Positions 21,129 through 30,081 are shown, counted from the stretch's first letter. The stretch: DNA of 34,001 nucleotides from an uncultured Alphaproteobacteria bacterium (GCA_903937405.1 CAIZZE010000052.1:1-34001); one strand, 5' to 3'. Notes: generated from the sequence alone by a model not told the origin. Made by a program: numbers and translations.

Positions 21129-22748
21129 ATGTCTTCATCAACACTCACTCTGCGTTACGGCGCTTCACAAGGTCAAAATAACGAAACTCCTCAAACTCAG
21201 GAATCTCAAGAAAATTCTTCGGGAAACCAAACTCCAAATGTAGCTCCAAAAGCTGCTCAAGAAGGAAATGTGCAAGTACAAAATCGTTTTGATACTCCGC
21301 GCTTACATACCGGAAACTTAATTAGCCGCGGCAGCCAAAGCTCTGGTAGCACTCAACAATTCACAGCTCCGGTTCCAACTGCAGCAGTAACTTCTTCTTC
21401 GACATCAGAAGATTATGATGATGAAGACGGTTCTTCTGGTTCAAATGGTGGAAGCCGCCGCGCTCCAATTGCTGGTGGCAGAACGCTAGAATTAAAAGCA
21501 TTAAAAACCAAATCAGCAGAAAGTCTGATTGATGTAGCCAAAGATCACGGTTTGGACAATATCGGCGATTTCGGCAGACAAGATATTATCTATCACATCT
21601 TGAAAAATTTCTCTGATCAAAATTCTGAAAATGTAATTATCGGCGAAGGTGTTTTGGAAGTTTTAGAAGATGGTTTCGGATTTTTAAGAGCTCCTGAAAC
21701 CAATTATTTCCCAGGTTCAGACGATATTTATGTTTCGCCAAGCCAAATTAAAAGATTCGGTTTAAGAACTGGTGACACTATTAAAGGTCAAATTCGCGCT
21801 CCGAAAAAAGGTGAAAGATATTTCGCATTACTTCGCGTTAATGAAGTGAATTTAGGTTCTCCCGATAAAATCAGAAACCGCGTTTTATTTGATGATTTAA
21901 CGCCGCTGCATCCAAACAAAAAGCTTACTTTGCAAGATGACAAGCCAATGAATAACGATATCAGCACGCGTATTATCGATATGGTTTCGCCACTTGGTAA
22001 AGGTCAACGCGCCTTAATTGTGGCGCCTCCGCGTACTGGTAAAACTTCTTTGATGCAAAATATTGCTAATGCAATTACCAACAATCATCCCGAAGTTATT
22101 TTGTTGGTATTGCTAATTGATGAGCGTCCAGAAGAAGTTACTGATATGATTCGAACTATTAAAGGTGAAGTTGTTAGTTCAACTTTCGATGAACCGGCAA
22201 CGCGCCACGTGCAACTTGCGGAAATGGTTATCGAAAAAGCGCGTCGTTTAGTTGAAGCTAAAAAAGATGTAGTGATTTTGCTCGATTCAATCACGCGTTT
22301 AGCTCGTGCTTACAATACCGTAATTCCATCTTCAGGAAAAGTTTTGACAGGTGGTGTTGATTCTAACGCTTTGCAAAAACCAAAAAGATTTTTTGGTGCT
22401 GCGAGAAACATCGAAGAAGGCGGTTCACTTACAATTATCGCAACTGCCTTGGTTGATACTGGATCTAGAATGGACGAAGTTATTTTTGAAGAATTCAAAG
22501 GCACAGGTAACTCAGAAATTATTTTGGATCGTAAAATTTCCGAAAAAAGAATTTTCCCAGCAATTGATATCACTAAATCAGGAACCAGAAAAGAAGAACT
22601 TCTGCTTGATCGTGCGACACTCGCAAAAATCTGGATGTTGCGCCGCATCGTTAACCCGATGAGCCCGATTGAAGCAATGGAATTCTTGCTACACAAAATT
22701 GAGCATACTAAAACTAATGAAGAATTTTTTAAGTCGATGAATAGTTAA
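21129..22748 (+). CDS. rho: Transcription termination factor Rho with disordered N-terminal extension
   Basis: Rho is the hexameric RNA-dependent ATPase that terminates transcription. At 539 residues it is about 120 longer than E. coli Rho (419). The extra part is residues 1-118: Gln/Asn/Ser/Thr/Gly-rich, with an acidic patch ([15 protein letters not shown]) and predicted to be disordered. The canonical parts follow: Rho_N ([20 protein letters not shown], from 120), the cold-shock RNA-binding domain ([20 protein letters not shown], 174-193), Walker A APPRTGKT (299-306), Walker B VVILLD (381-386), and Q- and R-loops around [13 protein letters not shown] and [14 protein letters not shown]. No Shine-Dalgarno sequence is visible before the ATG. 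Confidence 0.96.
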   Translation: MSSSTLTLRYGASQGQNNETPQTQESQENSSGNQTPNVAPKAAQEGNVQVQNRFDTPRLHTGNLISRGSQSSGSTQQFTAPVPTAAVTSSSTSEDYDDEDGSSGSNGGSRRAPIAGGRTLELKALKTKSAESLIDVAKDHGLDNIGDFGRQDIIYHILKNFSDQNSENVIIGEGVLEVLEDGFGFLRAPETNYFPGSDDIYVSPSQIKRFGLRTGDTIKGQIRAPKKGERYFALLRVNEVNLGSPDKIRNRVLFDDLTPLHPNKKLTLQDDKPMNNDISTRIIDMVSPLGKGQRALIVAPPRTGKTSLMQNIANAITNNHPEVILLVLLIDERPEEVTDMIRTIKGEVVSSTFDEPATRHVQLAEMVIEKARRLVEAKKDVVILLDSITRLARAYNTVIPSSGKVLTGGVDSNALQKPKRFFGAARNIEEGGSLTIIATALVDTGSRMDEVIFEEFKGTGNSEIILDRKISEKRIFPAIDITKSGTRKEELLLDRATLAKIWMLRRIVNPMSPIEAMEFLLHKIEHTKTNEEFFKSMNS

Positions 22749-22761
22749 CTTTGCATAAAAC

Positions 22762-22799
22762 CCTTGCGATCCGCTTAATCTAAAAGGCGAAAGGATCAA
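22762..22799 (+). terminator. Imperfect hairpin after rho
   Basis: CCCTTGCGATCC (from 22764) and GGATCAATGGG (to about 22803) pair with bulges around GATCC/GGATC and CCC/GGG, followed by ATTTTA. It sits directly after rho and before the OmpA-like gene. It is a plausible but imperfect terminator. Confidence 0.35.
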
Positions 22800-22855
22800 T
22801 GGGATTTTACGCACTGTAGAAAAATTTTCATCATTACCAAAAGCCATTTCCTTTA

Positions 22856-23839
22856 ATGAGTTTTCTAAAAAAACTTTCCACTTTTCTAGTTACATTTTCC
22901 TTTGCAGCCTCTTGCGCCAACACACCAACTCCAACCGAAGTTTTATCTTCACAAGAAGGAAATCTTAAAACTCGCGGTGGTTATGAATCTTATCTCGCTT
23001 TGGAATATCTTGCTTTCGCGCGCAATCTTGAATCAGTCAAAGACAAAAAATCGGCCGAATATTTTTCTAAAAAAGCCTTAAGCGTAGCTAATGGCGAATA
23101 TATTGTTCCGGAAAATCCGCTCAATTGGAAAGCAGATCCACTGCAAATGGAAGAAATGATTTTGATGCAAAAAAGAATGGAAGCTGTGACTGAAACGCCG
23201 CATATGAAATTTTATCTGCCAATCCAGCTGTCGCATTTGAATTATCTTTACGATTGCTGGATCAGCCGCGAATCAAAAGCGGTTTTTCGCGCCGATGAAT
23301 TAGCACAATGTCGCACCAGGTTTAATAAGCTTCTCGATGAAATTGAACATTACATTGATGATTTAAAAAAAGACAAACAGCCAAAAGTTGAAATTCGTGA
23401 ACCGCATTTCGAGCGCTATGAAATTTTATTTGATTTCAATATTTCCAAATTCAATGACAAAGCCAATAAAGACTTACTCGAAGTTTTGAAATATCTAAAA
23501 ACTTTAAATGGCGATTATCGAATTTTAATCGTTGGCAATGCCGACCGCGTTGGCCTCGAACTTTATAATGACAATTTAGCTTTACGACGCGCAGAAACCG
23601 TGCGCAATTATTTAATCAAAAATGGCGTTTTCCCTGACATGGTCGAAATGCGTTCTATTGGTGAAGATTTTCCTGATATCATCACTCGCGAGGGCGTGCA
23701 ACAACAAGCAAATCGGACAGTTGGGATTTATATTTTGAAAGGTTTCACCTCTTTTGAATCTTTTCCATTACCGTTAATTGAAAATTATGTTTACAAAGAA
23801 GAAATTAAAAAAGCCCGCGCTGCAAGAGGTTTGCAATGA
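22856..23839 (+). CDS. OmpA-domain lipoprotein
   Basis: The protein has 327 residues. The N-terminus ends in a lipobox, SFAASC, with Cys20 as the lipidated residue. Residues ~40-190 are helical and of unknown type. The C-terminal OmpA-like peptidoglycan-binding domain (~205-312) is recognisable from ILFDFNISKFND, VGNADRVGLELYNDNLALRRAETV and QQANRTVGIYI. The usual GHTD reads GNAD here. It probably anchors the outer membrane to the cell wall. Its stop overlaps the proB start by 4 bp (ATGA), which couples two genes with no obvious functional link. Confidence 0.88.
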   Translation: MSFLKKLSTFLVTFSFAASCANTPTPTEVLSSQEGNLKTRGGYESYLALEYLAFARNLESVKDKKSAEYFSKKALSVANGEYIVPENPLNWKADPLQMEEMILMQKRMEAVTETPHMKFYLPIQLSHLNYLYDCWISRESKAVFRADELAQCRTRFNKLLDEIEHYIDDLKKDKQPKVEIREPHFERYEILFDFNISKFNDKANKDLLEVLKYLKTLNGDYRILIVGNADRVGLELYNDNLALRRAETVRNYLIKNGVFPDMVEMRSIGEDFPDIITREGVQQQANRTVGIYILKGFTSFESFPLPLIENYVYKEEIKKARAARGLQ

Positions 23840-24951
23840 TTTTAGATTTAGAAAACAGAAAAAAATTGGTGATAAAAATTGGTTCTTCACTTTTGGTTGA
23901 AGATGGAAAATTACGGGAAAAATGGTTAAAAAATTTTACCACAAATGTTGCCAATTTGGTGAAAGAAAATTTTCAAATCACAATTGTTTCATCAGGCGCA
24001 ATTGCTTTAGGGCGTGGGTTTTTGAAGGTTGCAAATAAAAAATTATCGCTGGAAGAAAAACAGGCCGCAGCGGCGATTGGACAAATTCAATTGATGAGTT
24101 TTTACCGCGATTTTTTTGCCAAATTAAATTTGCATGTGGCGCAAATTTTATTGACCGCAGCTGATTGTAACTCGCGCGAGCGCTATTTAAATTCAAAAAA
24201 CACGATTGATACTTTGCTTAAAAATAACATCATTCCGATTATTAATGAAAATGATACTGTGGCGGTTGATGAAATAAAAATTGGCGATAATGATCGTCTC
24301 GCAGCCCGCGTGGCGCAGATGATTTCGGCAGATATAATGATTTTATTTTCTGATATTGATGGTCTTTATAATAAAAATCCAAAAACCGAAAAAGACGCCA
24401 AATTAATTTCTGAAGTTGCAACTATTACTAAAGAAATTGAAAGCATGGCTGGTGGAGCTGGATCGGTAGTTGGCACCGGAGGCATGATTACAAAAATCAT
24501 GGCGGCAAAAATGTTGGCAAGTTCGGGTTGTGAAACTGTGATTACTAACGGAACTTCCGATAATGCGCTGAAAAAATTAGTGGAAGGAAAACAGGATTTT
24601 ACAATTTTTAGAAGTAAGAAAAATTCCACCAAATCACGCAAAAATTGGCTGGCTGGATTTTTAAACGCGAAAGGCGAGGTGATTGTAAATGCCTGCGCTG
24701 TTGAAGCTTTGTGTAATAAAAAAATAAGTCTTTTAGCAATTGGAGTGATTGCAGTAAATGGTGATTTTAAACAAGGAGATGCGATTTTTATTAAAGATGA
24801 TTTGGGAAATCATATCGCGAGTGGAATTAGTAATTACGCAGCTTTAGATGTGCAGAAAATTTTGGAAAAAAAATCGGATGAAGTAAAAAAAATCCTCGGA
24901 AAATCAGCGAAAAAAGAAGTGGTACATATTGATAATTTGGTGATGGTTTAA
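23836..24951 (+). CDS. proB: Glutamate 5-kinase
   Basis: ProB phosphorylates glutamate in the first step of proline synthesis. At 371 residues it has both parts of the long form. The amino-acid kinase domain (1-~260) shows LVIKIGSSLLV, SSGAIALG, IINENDTVAVDEIKIGDND and GTGGMITK. The C-terminal PUA domain (~275-365) includes KGEVIVNACAVEAL and DDLGNHIASGISNY. proA and proC are not in the window. It is translated from an ATGA overlap with the upstream lipoprotein gene. Confidence 0.95.
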   Translation: MILDLENRKKLVIKIGSSLLVEDGKLREKWLKNFTTNVANLVKENFQITIVSSGAIALGRGFLKVANKKLSLEEKQAAAAIGQIQLMSFYRDFFAKLNLHVAQILLTAADCNSRERYLNSKNTIDTLLKNNIIPIINENDTVAVDEIKIGDNDRLAARVAQMISADIMILFSDIDGLYNKNPKTEKDAKLISEVATITKEIESMAGGAGSVVGTGGMITKIMAAKMLASSGCETVITNGTSDNALKKLVEGKQDFTIFRSKKNSTKSRKNWLAGFLNAKGEVIVNACAVEALCNKKISLLAIGVIAVNGDFKQGDAIFIKDDLGNHIASGISNYAALDVQKILEKKSDEVKKILGKSAKKEVVHIDNLVMV

Positions 24952-24999
24952 TTCTCTTTCTTTTGAGGAAGAAAACAATTTTGGCGGAGGCTTTTAAAG

Positions 25000-26121
25000 G
25001 TGAGTAATAATCAAAAAATAATAGATGCAATTGATCAGGCTATTAAATCAAAATCAGAAAAAATTTTTTTAGATTTTAAAGTTCAGTGGTATGACGATAG
25101 AAACTCAGAAGGAAAAGCAAGTTTAATCCACGATATATTGGCGCTAAGCAATTGTGATTATGGAGATGAAAGATATTTGGTGATAGGAGTTGAAGACAAA
25201 ACATTTTCTGTTAATGGCGTAGAGGCAGATAAAAATAGAAAAAATACTGCAGACCTAACCAGTTTAATGCGCGACTCCCGTTTTAACAAAATTCCAAATG
25301 TTGAAGTTCGAGAAATTCTTTATCAAGAATCAGTTTTAGACGTTGTCATCATCAAATATGATAATAGCTACACTAGGCCATTTTATATCGAAAAATTAAC
25401 TGAATCTTTGCAAAAAAATCTTTCCGCTGGAGCCATCTATTCAAGAAATAACGATACGAATACACCAAAAGACAGCACCGCCAATAAATTCGAAATTGAA
25501 AAAATGTGGCGTGAGCATTTTGGAATTGATAAATCGGCTTTAGAAAGATTTAAAATTTATTTGGACAAACCAGAGGATTGGGAGAAGGAAGATGGTGTTA
25601 GTAATTATTACTATAAATATTTTCCAGAATTTAGGATTATTATTAAAAAAGAATACTCTCCGGAGAGAAAAAGCCAATTTTTGAAAGCGCATTTTAGAGA
25701 TTCTATTACTGATTTCGCCACAATGCACGAAGTGGCTTTGCAATATCACTCAACAATTTTATATAAAGATAAATCCGCTGAAATTGATAATTATGAAACA
25801 TCAATAATACATCCAGATCATACTAATTTTGATGATAATGGTGAAAATGGATCTTCAGTAAAATACTTATTTTTCTATGTTTTTGAAGATAGTTTTCTTT
25901 ACAGGATTTCAAAATTCTTAATCGCAAAAGATTGCTGCAAAAGACCTAGAGGAGTATTCTGTTATGATATTTCAGAATTTAATCCAAACGGTAGATTTAT
26001 TTTTGTTCTAAAGGGAAATGATAAAAAAAATTATGAAAATATTCGAATAACCATCAATGCACTTTCTAAAAATAAAGAGAAAATGGAGTTAATAAAAGAT
26101 GACCCAAGATTACAAGCTTAG
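25000..26121 (+). CDS. AlbA_2 (Schlafen-like) domain protein
   Basis: The protein has 373 residues and starts with GTG (25000), preceded by GGCGGAGGC at a good Shine-Dalgarno distance. The N-terminal half (about 15-160) matches the putative DNA-binding AlbA_2 domain: KIFLDFKVQW, SLIHDILALSNCDYGDERYLVIGVEDK and GAIYSRNNDTNTPK. The C-terminal half (~175-373) has no domain I recognise; it is Tyr/Phe/Asp-rich, with FFYVFEDSFLYRISKFLIAKDCC. No ATPase or HTH module typical of larger Schlafen-related proteins is present. AlbA_2 proteins occur as transcription regulators and in some anti-phage loci, but the context (proB upstream, methyltransferase downstream on the other strand) does not decide the function. 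It looks like an accessory gene. Confidence 0.75.
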   Translation: MSNNQKIIDAIDQAIKSKSEKIFLDFKVQWYDDRNSEGKASLIHDILALSNCDYGDERYLVIGVEDKTFSVNGVEADKNRKNTADLTSLMRDSRFNKIPNVEVREILYQESVLDVVIIKYDNSYTRPFYIEKLTESLQKNLSAGAIYSRNNDTNTPKDSTANKFEIEKMWREHFGIDKSALERFKIYLDKPEDWEKEDGVSNYYYKYFPEFRIIIKKEYSPERKSQFLKAHFRDSITDFATMHEVALQYHSTILYKDKSAEIDNYETSIIHPDHTNFDDNGENGSSVKYLFFYVFEDSFLYRISKFLIAKDCCKRPRGVFCYDISEFNPNGRFIFVLKGNDKKNYENIRITINALSKNKEKMELIKDDPRLQA

Positions 26122-26186
26122 TTTTGTAAAATGAATGTAGAAAATGCAAGCAAGATGAAAGATTATTTGGCATGATTCAATTCTGA

Positions 26187-26783
26187 TTATTTAAAGAAAA
26201 AGGTCGTATTCTTTATTCGCAATTGACCGGGCGCAATGCCAAAAAAATCTTGCTTCCGAAAATTATTTTCAGCAAAAAATTCGAAAATCTTTTTATAATT
26301 TTTTCGTTCTGAATCATCCAAAATTACTGTCCCGCTTGGCTTTAGTGCATTGATTACATTTTTAGCGCATTCAAATCTTTTTAAAGAATCGATAATAATA
26401 AAATCAAATTTCTGACCGCAATTTTTGGCAAAATTTTGGTAATTATCATTTTCTAAACCGTCTTCCATTAGTGTAATTACAACGTTATTGCGTGATTTTT
26501 CTGCAAGCATTTTTTGCGTGATTCCAAGCCATCTTTTATTGGTTTCAAGACCGACAACTTTTTTGACAATTCCCGAGAAAAACAGCGTTGAAGCGCCGCA
26601 ACCAAATTCAAAAATTTCGTGATTTTTATTTAAATTATTTTTTAAAAATTCAATCGCCGGATAAGTCATCCACGCTACAGCATCACCATTTTCATCTTGG
26701 GAAAAGCCATAAAAAAAAGATTTTTCCCAACCAGCCTTATTCTTTTTGAACTGCTCTTTAACTACTGATTTTACTTGATTCAC
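26187..26783 (-). CDS. SAM-dependent methyltransferase (class I)
   Basis: The protein has 198 residues and starts with GTG (26783), six bases after the stop of the 56-residue ORF. Motif I is EIFEFGCGASTLFF (about 57-70); the Asp/Glu-tipped second strand is VVGLETN; the later strand is FDFIIIDSLKRFECAKN, and GTVILDDSER resembles the Methyltransf_24 group. The substrate is unknown; related proteins modify glycans or small molecules. It ends with a Phe/Lys-rich strand (NTTFFFK). Confidence 0.75.
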   Translation of the reverse strand: MNQVKSVVKEQFKKNKAGWEKSFFYGFSQDENGDAVAWMTYPAIEFLKNNLNKNHEIFEFGCGASTLFFSGIVKKVVGLETNKRWLGITQKMLAEKSRNNVVITLMEDGLENDNYQNFAKNCGQKFDFIIIDSLKRFECAKNVINALKPSGTVILDDSERKNYKKIFEFFAENNFRKQDFFGIAPGQLRIKNTTFFFK

Positions 26784-26789
26784 GCCGCT

Positions 26790-26960
26790 TTATTTAGTTG
26801 AAGAGTGGGAAATTTTTTTATAAAAATCCATGGCTTTATTTTTTGCAAGAGCAATAAATACAATCATCTTATCCCAATAATGTCTTTTAAAGACAAAGAT
26901 ATAAAGGGTTAGCATAGCTTTTAGCAAGGTTCCAATCACGAATATTTTAAGTACGACCAT
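26790..26960 (-). CDS. Small membrane protein, 56 residues
   Basis: An ATG at 26960-26958 opens a frame that ends with TAA at 26792-26790, six bases before the methyltransferase start. The product begins MVVLKIFVIGTLLKAMLTLY, continues IFVFKRHYWDKMIVFIALAK and ends FYKKISHSSTK. One or two hydrophobic segments are flanked by Lys/Arg, as in small inner-membrane proteins. The tight spacing and coherent composition favour a real gene co-transcribed with the methyltransferase. The family is unknown. Confidence 0.5.
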   Translation of the reverse strand: MVVLKIFVIGTLLKAMLTLYIFVFKRHYWDKMIVFIALAKNKAMDFYKKISHSSTK

Positions 26961-27085
26961 AATTCATATTTGCTCGTTATTGGGAAAAATTACAAAATTA
27001 TTTTGAAAAAACCAAAAATACGATGCAATGAAAAGGGTTGGTTATTAATTTAAATCAATAATTAAAATTTGCATAAATCAAATAT
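26961..27085. other. Divergent intergenic region upstream of the PstS-like gene
   Basis: This is the remainder of the 302-bp gap between the methyltransferase and the PstS-like gene once the 56-residue ORF is taken out. It is very A/T-rich and contains TTATT-N9-AATAA around 27042-27060. No recognisable pho box, RNA gene or repeat was seen. Confidence 0.4.
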
Positions 27086-28156
27086 ATGACCAAAAAATTT
27101 CTCGCATTTGCTATATTAACTTCTGCCGCATTTTTAACTTCGCTGCAAGTTAGCACAGCTTCAGACTGGAACTTCTTTAAATCAAAAAGAGATCATTTGC
27201 TCATCGTTGGTTCTTCAACTATTTCGCCTTTAATGGCAGCAGTTTCGGAAGAATTCGCCCGCAATCAGGATTTAAAAAAATCACCGATAAAAACTCCGGT
27301 GGTTGAATCAACAGGAACGCGCAATGGTTTTAGAATTTTTTGCGGCGGTGTAGGATATGAATTTCCTGATTTCGTAAATGCTTCGCGTCCGATCAATCAA
27401 AATGAAATTGAAGATTGCGCCAGCAAAAATGTGAAAGGAATTGGTGAAATCAAGATTGGCTATGATGGTATTGTAATTGGCAACGCAATTGGCGGTAAAA
27501 AAATCTCTTTAACAATGGAGCAAATATTTTTGGCTTTGGCACAAAAAGTTGTTGATCACAAAAGCGGAAAATTAATTGAAAATCCTTACAAAAAATGGAG
27601 CCAAATTAGTCCAGCTTTACCGGATCGCGAAATCGTGATTTACGGTCCACCTTTAACTTCAGGAACGCGGGATGTTTTTGTTGATATTGTAATAGAAAAT
27701 TTCTGCTTCATGAAAAAAGAATTTATCGATGCCTTTCCGGATGATCACTTGCGCCGTCAGCAATGTCGTACTTTCAGAAGCGATGGTAAGTTTTTGGAAT
27801 CAGGGGAAAATGATAATTTGATAATTCAAAACTTAAAAAAAGATCCAAATGCATTTGGAATTTTTGGCTTTGATTTTTTAATTGCTAATAAAGATGCGAT
27901 TCAAGCGGTAAAAGTTGATAATGTTGAACCTAATTTTTCTTCAATTTCTTCTAAAAAATATAAACTTTCTCGTCCGCTTTTTGTTTATTTCAAAAAAGAG
28001 CATTTAAAATTAATGCCGCAAATGCGTGGTTTTATTGAAGAGATAATCAGCGTTGATACTATTGGTCGCAAAGGCTATCTGCTTAATAGTGGTTTGATTG
28101 CTTTGAGTGATTCTGAACTTGACCAAATCAGAAAAGATATTTTCTCTCAATTATGA
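27086..28156 (+). CDS. PstS-like phosphate ABC transporter substrate-binding protein
   Basis: The protein has 356 residues. The signal peptide is at 1-26 (ending STAS). The periplasmic binding fold follows: LLIVGSSTISPLMAAVSEEF, TPVVESTGTRNGFRIFCGG, FVNASRPINQNEIEDC, IGYDGIVIGN and a C-terminal half with VIYGPPLTSGTRDVF and KDPNAFGIFGFDF. The GSST and TSGTRD motifs are those that contact phosphate in PstS. No pstC, pstA, pstB or phoU gene is nearby, so it either serves transporter genes elsewhere or has a separate role. Its stop overlaps the next gene by 4 bp. Confidence 0.88.
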   Translation: MTKKFLAFAILTSAAFLTSLQVSTASDWNFFKSKRDHLLIVGSSTISPLMAAVSEEFARNQDLKKSPIKTPVVESTGTRNGFRIFCGGVGYEFPDFVNASRPINQNEIEDCASKNVKGIGEIKIGYDGIVIGNAIGGKKISLTMEQIFLALAQKVVDHKSGKLIENPYKKWSQISPALPDREIVIYGPPLTSGTRDVFVDIVIENFCFMKKEFIDAFPDDHLRRQQCRTFRSDGKFLESGENDNLIIQNLKKDPNAFGIFGFDFLIANKDAIQAVKVDNVEPNFSSISSKKYKLSRPLFVYFKKEHLKLMPQMRGFIEEIISVDTIGRKGYLLNSGLIALSDSELDQIRKDIFSQL

Positions 28157-28752
28157 AAAACAAAATTCTAATAAATTTTCTGCTTTGTGTTTCACTCCTT
28201 TTTTCAACTTCTTGCATCACACAAGCAATTTGGGGTGATAAAAGTTACGATGAAAGAGTTGAACATTTTTATGTGGGTTCAGATGGTCGTTACGTAGTAT
28301 TAATTGGTGAAAAATATCACTATATTTTTACTGATGATTCTGGGCTTTTTAAAACAGTTTTGATGTTGCGTCAAAAAGGAATTTTAACTCTCGATACAAA
28401 GAAATCACATCTCAAAGTTGACGGTGATAATAATATTAATGGAAATTTTGTAATCTCTGGACCTTACAGTATTTTGCCACCGGAGGATATTAGAACTTTA
28501 AGGGGTTTGGGATTTTCAGCAGATAAAAATGATGAAGTGTCGATTAAAATTAAGTTATCGGGTCGTCGTTATGCGGCAAAATATATAGGACAAAATGCTG
28601 CTGTGACAAGTGTTACTTACACAATTCCGATTTATTATAACGATTCAGGTGTGATTAAAGATGTAGGAAAAGCTGCGATTACACCAGTTGCGGTAACACT
28701 TGATGCAGTATTATTGATTGGGAAAATTGTGATTTATCCGTTGATTTTGTAA
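28153..28752 (+). CDS. Putative lipoprotein of unknown function
   Basis: The protein has 199 residues and the gene overlaps the PstS-like gene (ATGA). The signal sequence ends in a lipobox, LFSTSC (Cys21). The body contains GDKSYDERVEHFYVGSDGRY and many short beta-like stretches, and the C-terminus is hydrophobic (AAITPVAVTLDAVLLIGKIV). The C-terminal pattern is loosely like YidQ/YceK-type lipoproteins, but I would not assign it. Translational coupling suggests function with the phosphate-binding protein. Confidence 0.7.
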   Translation: MKNKILINFLLCVSLLFSTSCITQAIWGDKSYDERVEHFYVGSDGRYVVLIGEKYHYIFTDDSGLFKTVLMLRQKGILTLDTKKSHLKVDGDNNINGNFVISGPYSILPPEDIRTLRGLGFSADKNDEVSIKIKLSGRRYAAKYIGQNAAVTSVTYTIPIYYNDSGVIKDVGKAAITPVAVTLDAVLLIGKIVIYPLIL

Positions 28753-28862
28753 TCGATTTCTAAAAATAAATGAACTTGAAAGACGGAGGTGAAAGATTTC
28801 GTCTTCCTCCAGAGTATTAAGATAAAAAGAAGAAAAAGAAGCGTCCAAGATCTTACTTTGTT

Positions 28863-28890
28863 ATAGATCCTGAAAACAAGTTCAGGACGA
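28863..28890 (-). repeat. Palindromic repeat, copy 5
   Basis: It has the form ATAGATCCTGAAAACAAG then TTCAGGACGA, with an extra A in the loop. It is paired with the inverted copy 6 about 30 bp away, in the 273-bp gap before yceI. Confidence 0.75.
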
Positions 28891-28917
28891 AGATGCAAGA
28901 AAGATCTACCAGAACAT

Positions 28918-28946
28918 GTCATCCTGAACTTGTTTTCAGGATCTAT
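28918..28946 (+). repeat. Palindromic repeat, copy 6
   Basis: It runs from GTCATCCTGAACTTG through TTTTCAGGATCTAT, inverted relative to copy 5. Both share the extra loop base, so they look like arms of one unit rather than independent insertions. Confidence 0.75.
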
Positions 28947-29025
28947 CTGATTTTATCACAGAAAAAATAACCAATTAAACAGACACTCCCAAAATTATTA
29001 AAAACCAAAATTTATAGGAGTTTTA

Positions 29026-29670
29026 ATGAAGAAATTTCTGATAATTCTTTGCCTCGCTATTTTTTCCTGTTCTCAAGAATCAGAGCCAATCTTAAAACAA
29101 ATTCCTGCCGGAACTTACACAATTGATAAAAACCACGCCAGTTTGATTTTTCGGGTAAATCATTTGGGAATGTCCAATTATACTGCGCGCTTTAAACGTT
29201 TTGATGCTACTTTACAATTTAATCCTGCTGATCCCGCATCAGCTTCAGTTGTTGCGACTATTGATCCGGCATCGATTGAAACTGATTTTTCAGAAGCAAA
29301 ACCAGACTTCAAGGGCATGCTAAAAAAAGAACAATGGCTTGATGTTGCGAAATTTCCAAAAATTGAATTTAGTTCAAGTAAAGTTGAAATTGTTGGGCCG
29401 AATAAAGGCAGAATCACGGGTAATTTAACTTTGCATGGCGTGACTTTGCCAGTGGTTCTAAAAGTTAAATTTAATGGTGGTTATGCGGGTAATCCCTTTG
29501 ATCCCAAAGGTTCCAGAATTGGATTTTCGGCTCATGGTTCATTTAATAGATCAGATTTTGGGATGGGATTTGGCGTGCCGGAGAAAGGCTCTAAAATGGG
29601 TGTTGGTTATGAAGTTGATGTTATTATTGAAGCAGAATTTACCAGACCAAAATCTGAATCTGATTTTTAG
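29026..29670 (+). CDS. yceI: YceI-family lipid-binding lipoprotein
   Basis: The protein has 214 residues. A lipobox at AIFSC makes Cys15 the likely lipidated residue. The YceI lipocalin-like beta-barrel follows from ~28: AGTYTIDKNHASLIFRVNHLGMSNYTARF, a central MLKKEQWLDVAKFPKIEF and ITGNLTLHGVTLPVVLKVKF. Members of this family bind isoprenoid chains in the periplasm; here the substrate is unknown. A good Shine-Dalgarno sequence (AGGAG, 29016-29020) lies six bases before the ATG. Confidence 0.92.
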   Translation: MKKFLIILCLAIFSCSQESEPILKQIPAGTYTIDKNHASLIFRVNHLGMSNYTARFKRFDATLQFNPADPASASVVATIDPASIETDFSEAKPDFKGMLKKEQWLDVAKFPKIEFSSSKVEIVGPNKGRITGNLTLHGVTLPVVLKVKFNGGYAGNPFDPKGSRIGFSAHGSFNRSDFGMGFGVPEKGSKMGVGYEVDVIIEAEFTRPKSESDF

Positions 29671-29693
29671 TAGCAATTACAACCAATATTTGA

Positions 29694-29722
29694 ATGGATC
29701 CTAAAAACAATTTCATGATGAC
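29694..29722 (-). repeat. Palindromic repeat, copy 7 (diverged)
   Basis: ATGGATCCTAAAAACAATTT then CATGATGAC: several changes in both arms weaken its own hairpin. It is paired with the better-conserved copy 8. Confidence 0.6.
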
Positions 29723-29736
29723 GCTTGAAGAGGTGT

Positions 29737-29763
29737 GTCATCCTGAACTTGTTTTTAGGATCT
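29737..29763 (+). repeat. Palindromic repeat, copy 8
   Basis: GTCATCCTGAACTTG then TTTTTAGGATCT. Copies 7 and 8 form an inverted pair between the convergent yceI and WYL-like genes, where they could serve as a bidirectional terminator. Confidence 0.7.
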
Positions 29764-29766
29764 AAA

Positions 29767-30081
29767 TTAAACCGCAAAACTTTCCATCGCAAAGCCATCA
29801 ATCAGGCTTAATTCTTGTGCTGCTAAGAAAGCACAATCATCATTCACAATTTGCACATTTCGCATTTCTTCCATATCGAAATATTTCCAAGAAGGGCCTG
29901 ATTTATTGTTCATATTGCTTTCATCAATCATGATGGTTTTTTTCCCTAAACGGGTGGTTGAAATTAAAATCACGCGGGCATTTTCTACTTTTATTGTCTG
30001 AACTTTACCGATTTTGTTATATTGAAATGAGATCGGTTTTCTATTTAGCATTGCTTTTTCTAAAGTTTTTTCAGTGCTCAT
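29767..30081 (-). CDS. Small WYL-like domain protein
   Basis: The protein has 104 residues. The sequence LEKAMLNRKPISFQYNKIGK (about 7-26), then RVILISTTRLGKKTIMIDES, then WKYFDMEEMRNVQIVNDDCAF follows the pattern of a WYL domain: helix, ISFxY, beta strands, a final F-x-hydrophobic strand with D/N residues. It is only a single domain without an HTH, so any regulatory role would be through ligand or nucleic-acid binding by WYL itself. It is divergent from the LexA-like gene, sharing the 184-bp region with tandem repeats and operator. The family assignment is tentative. Confidence 0.6.
   Translation of the reverse strand: MSTEKTLEKAMLNRKPISFQYNKIGKVQTIKVENARVILISTTRLGKKTIMIDESNMNNKSGPSWKYFDMEEMRNVQIVNDDCAFLAAQELSLIDGFAMESFAV

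Noticed and set aside
26131-26175. 14-codon ORF between the AlbA_2 and methyltransferase genes
   Set aside because: Too short, with no start signal and no features.
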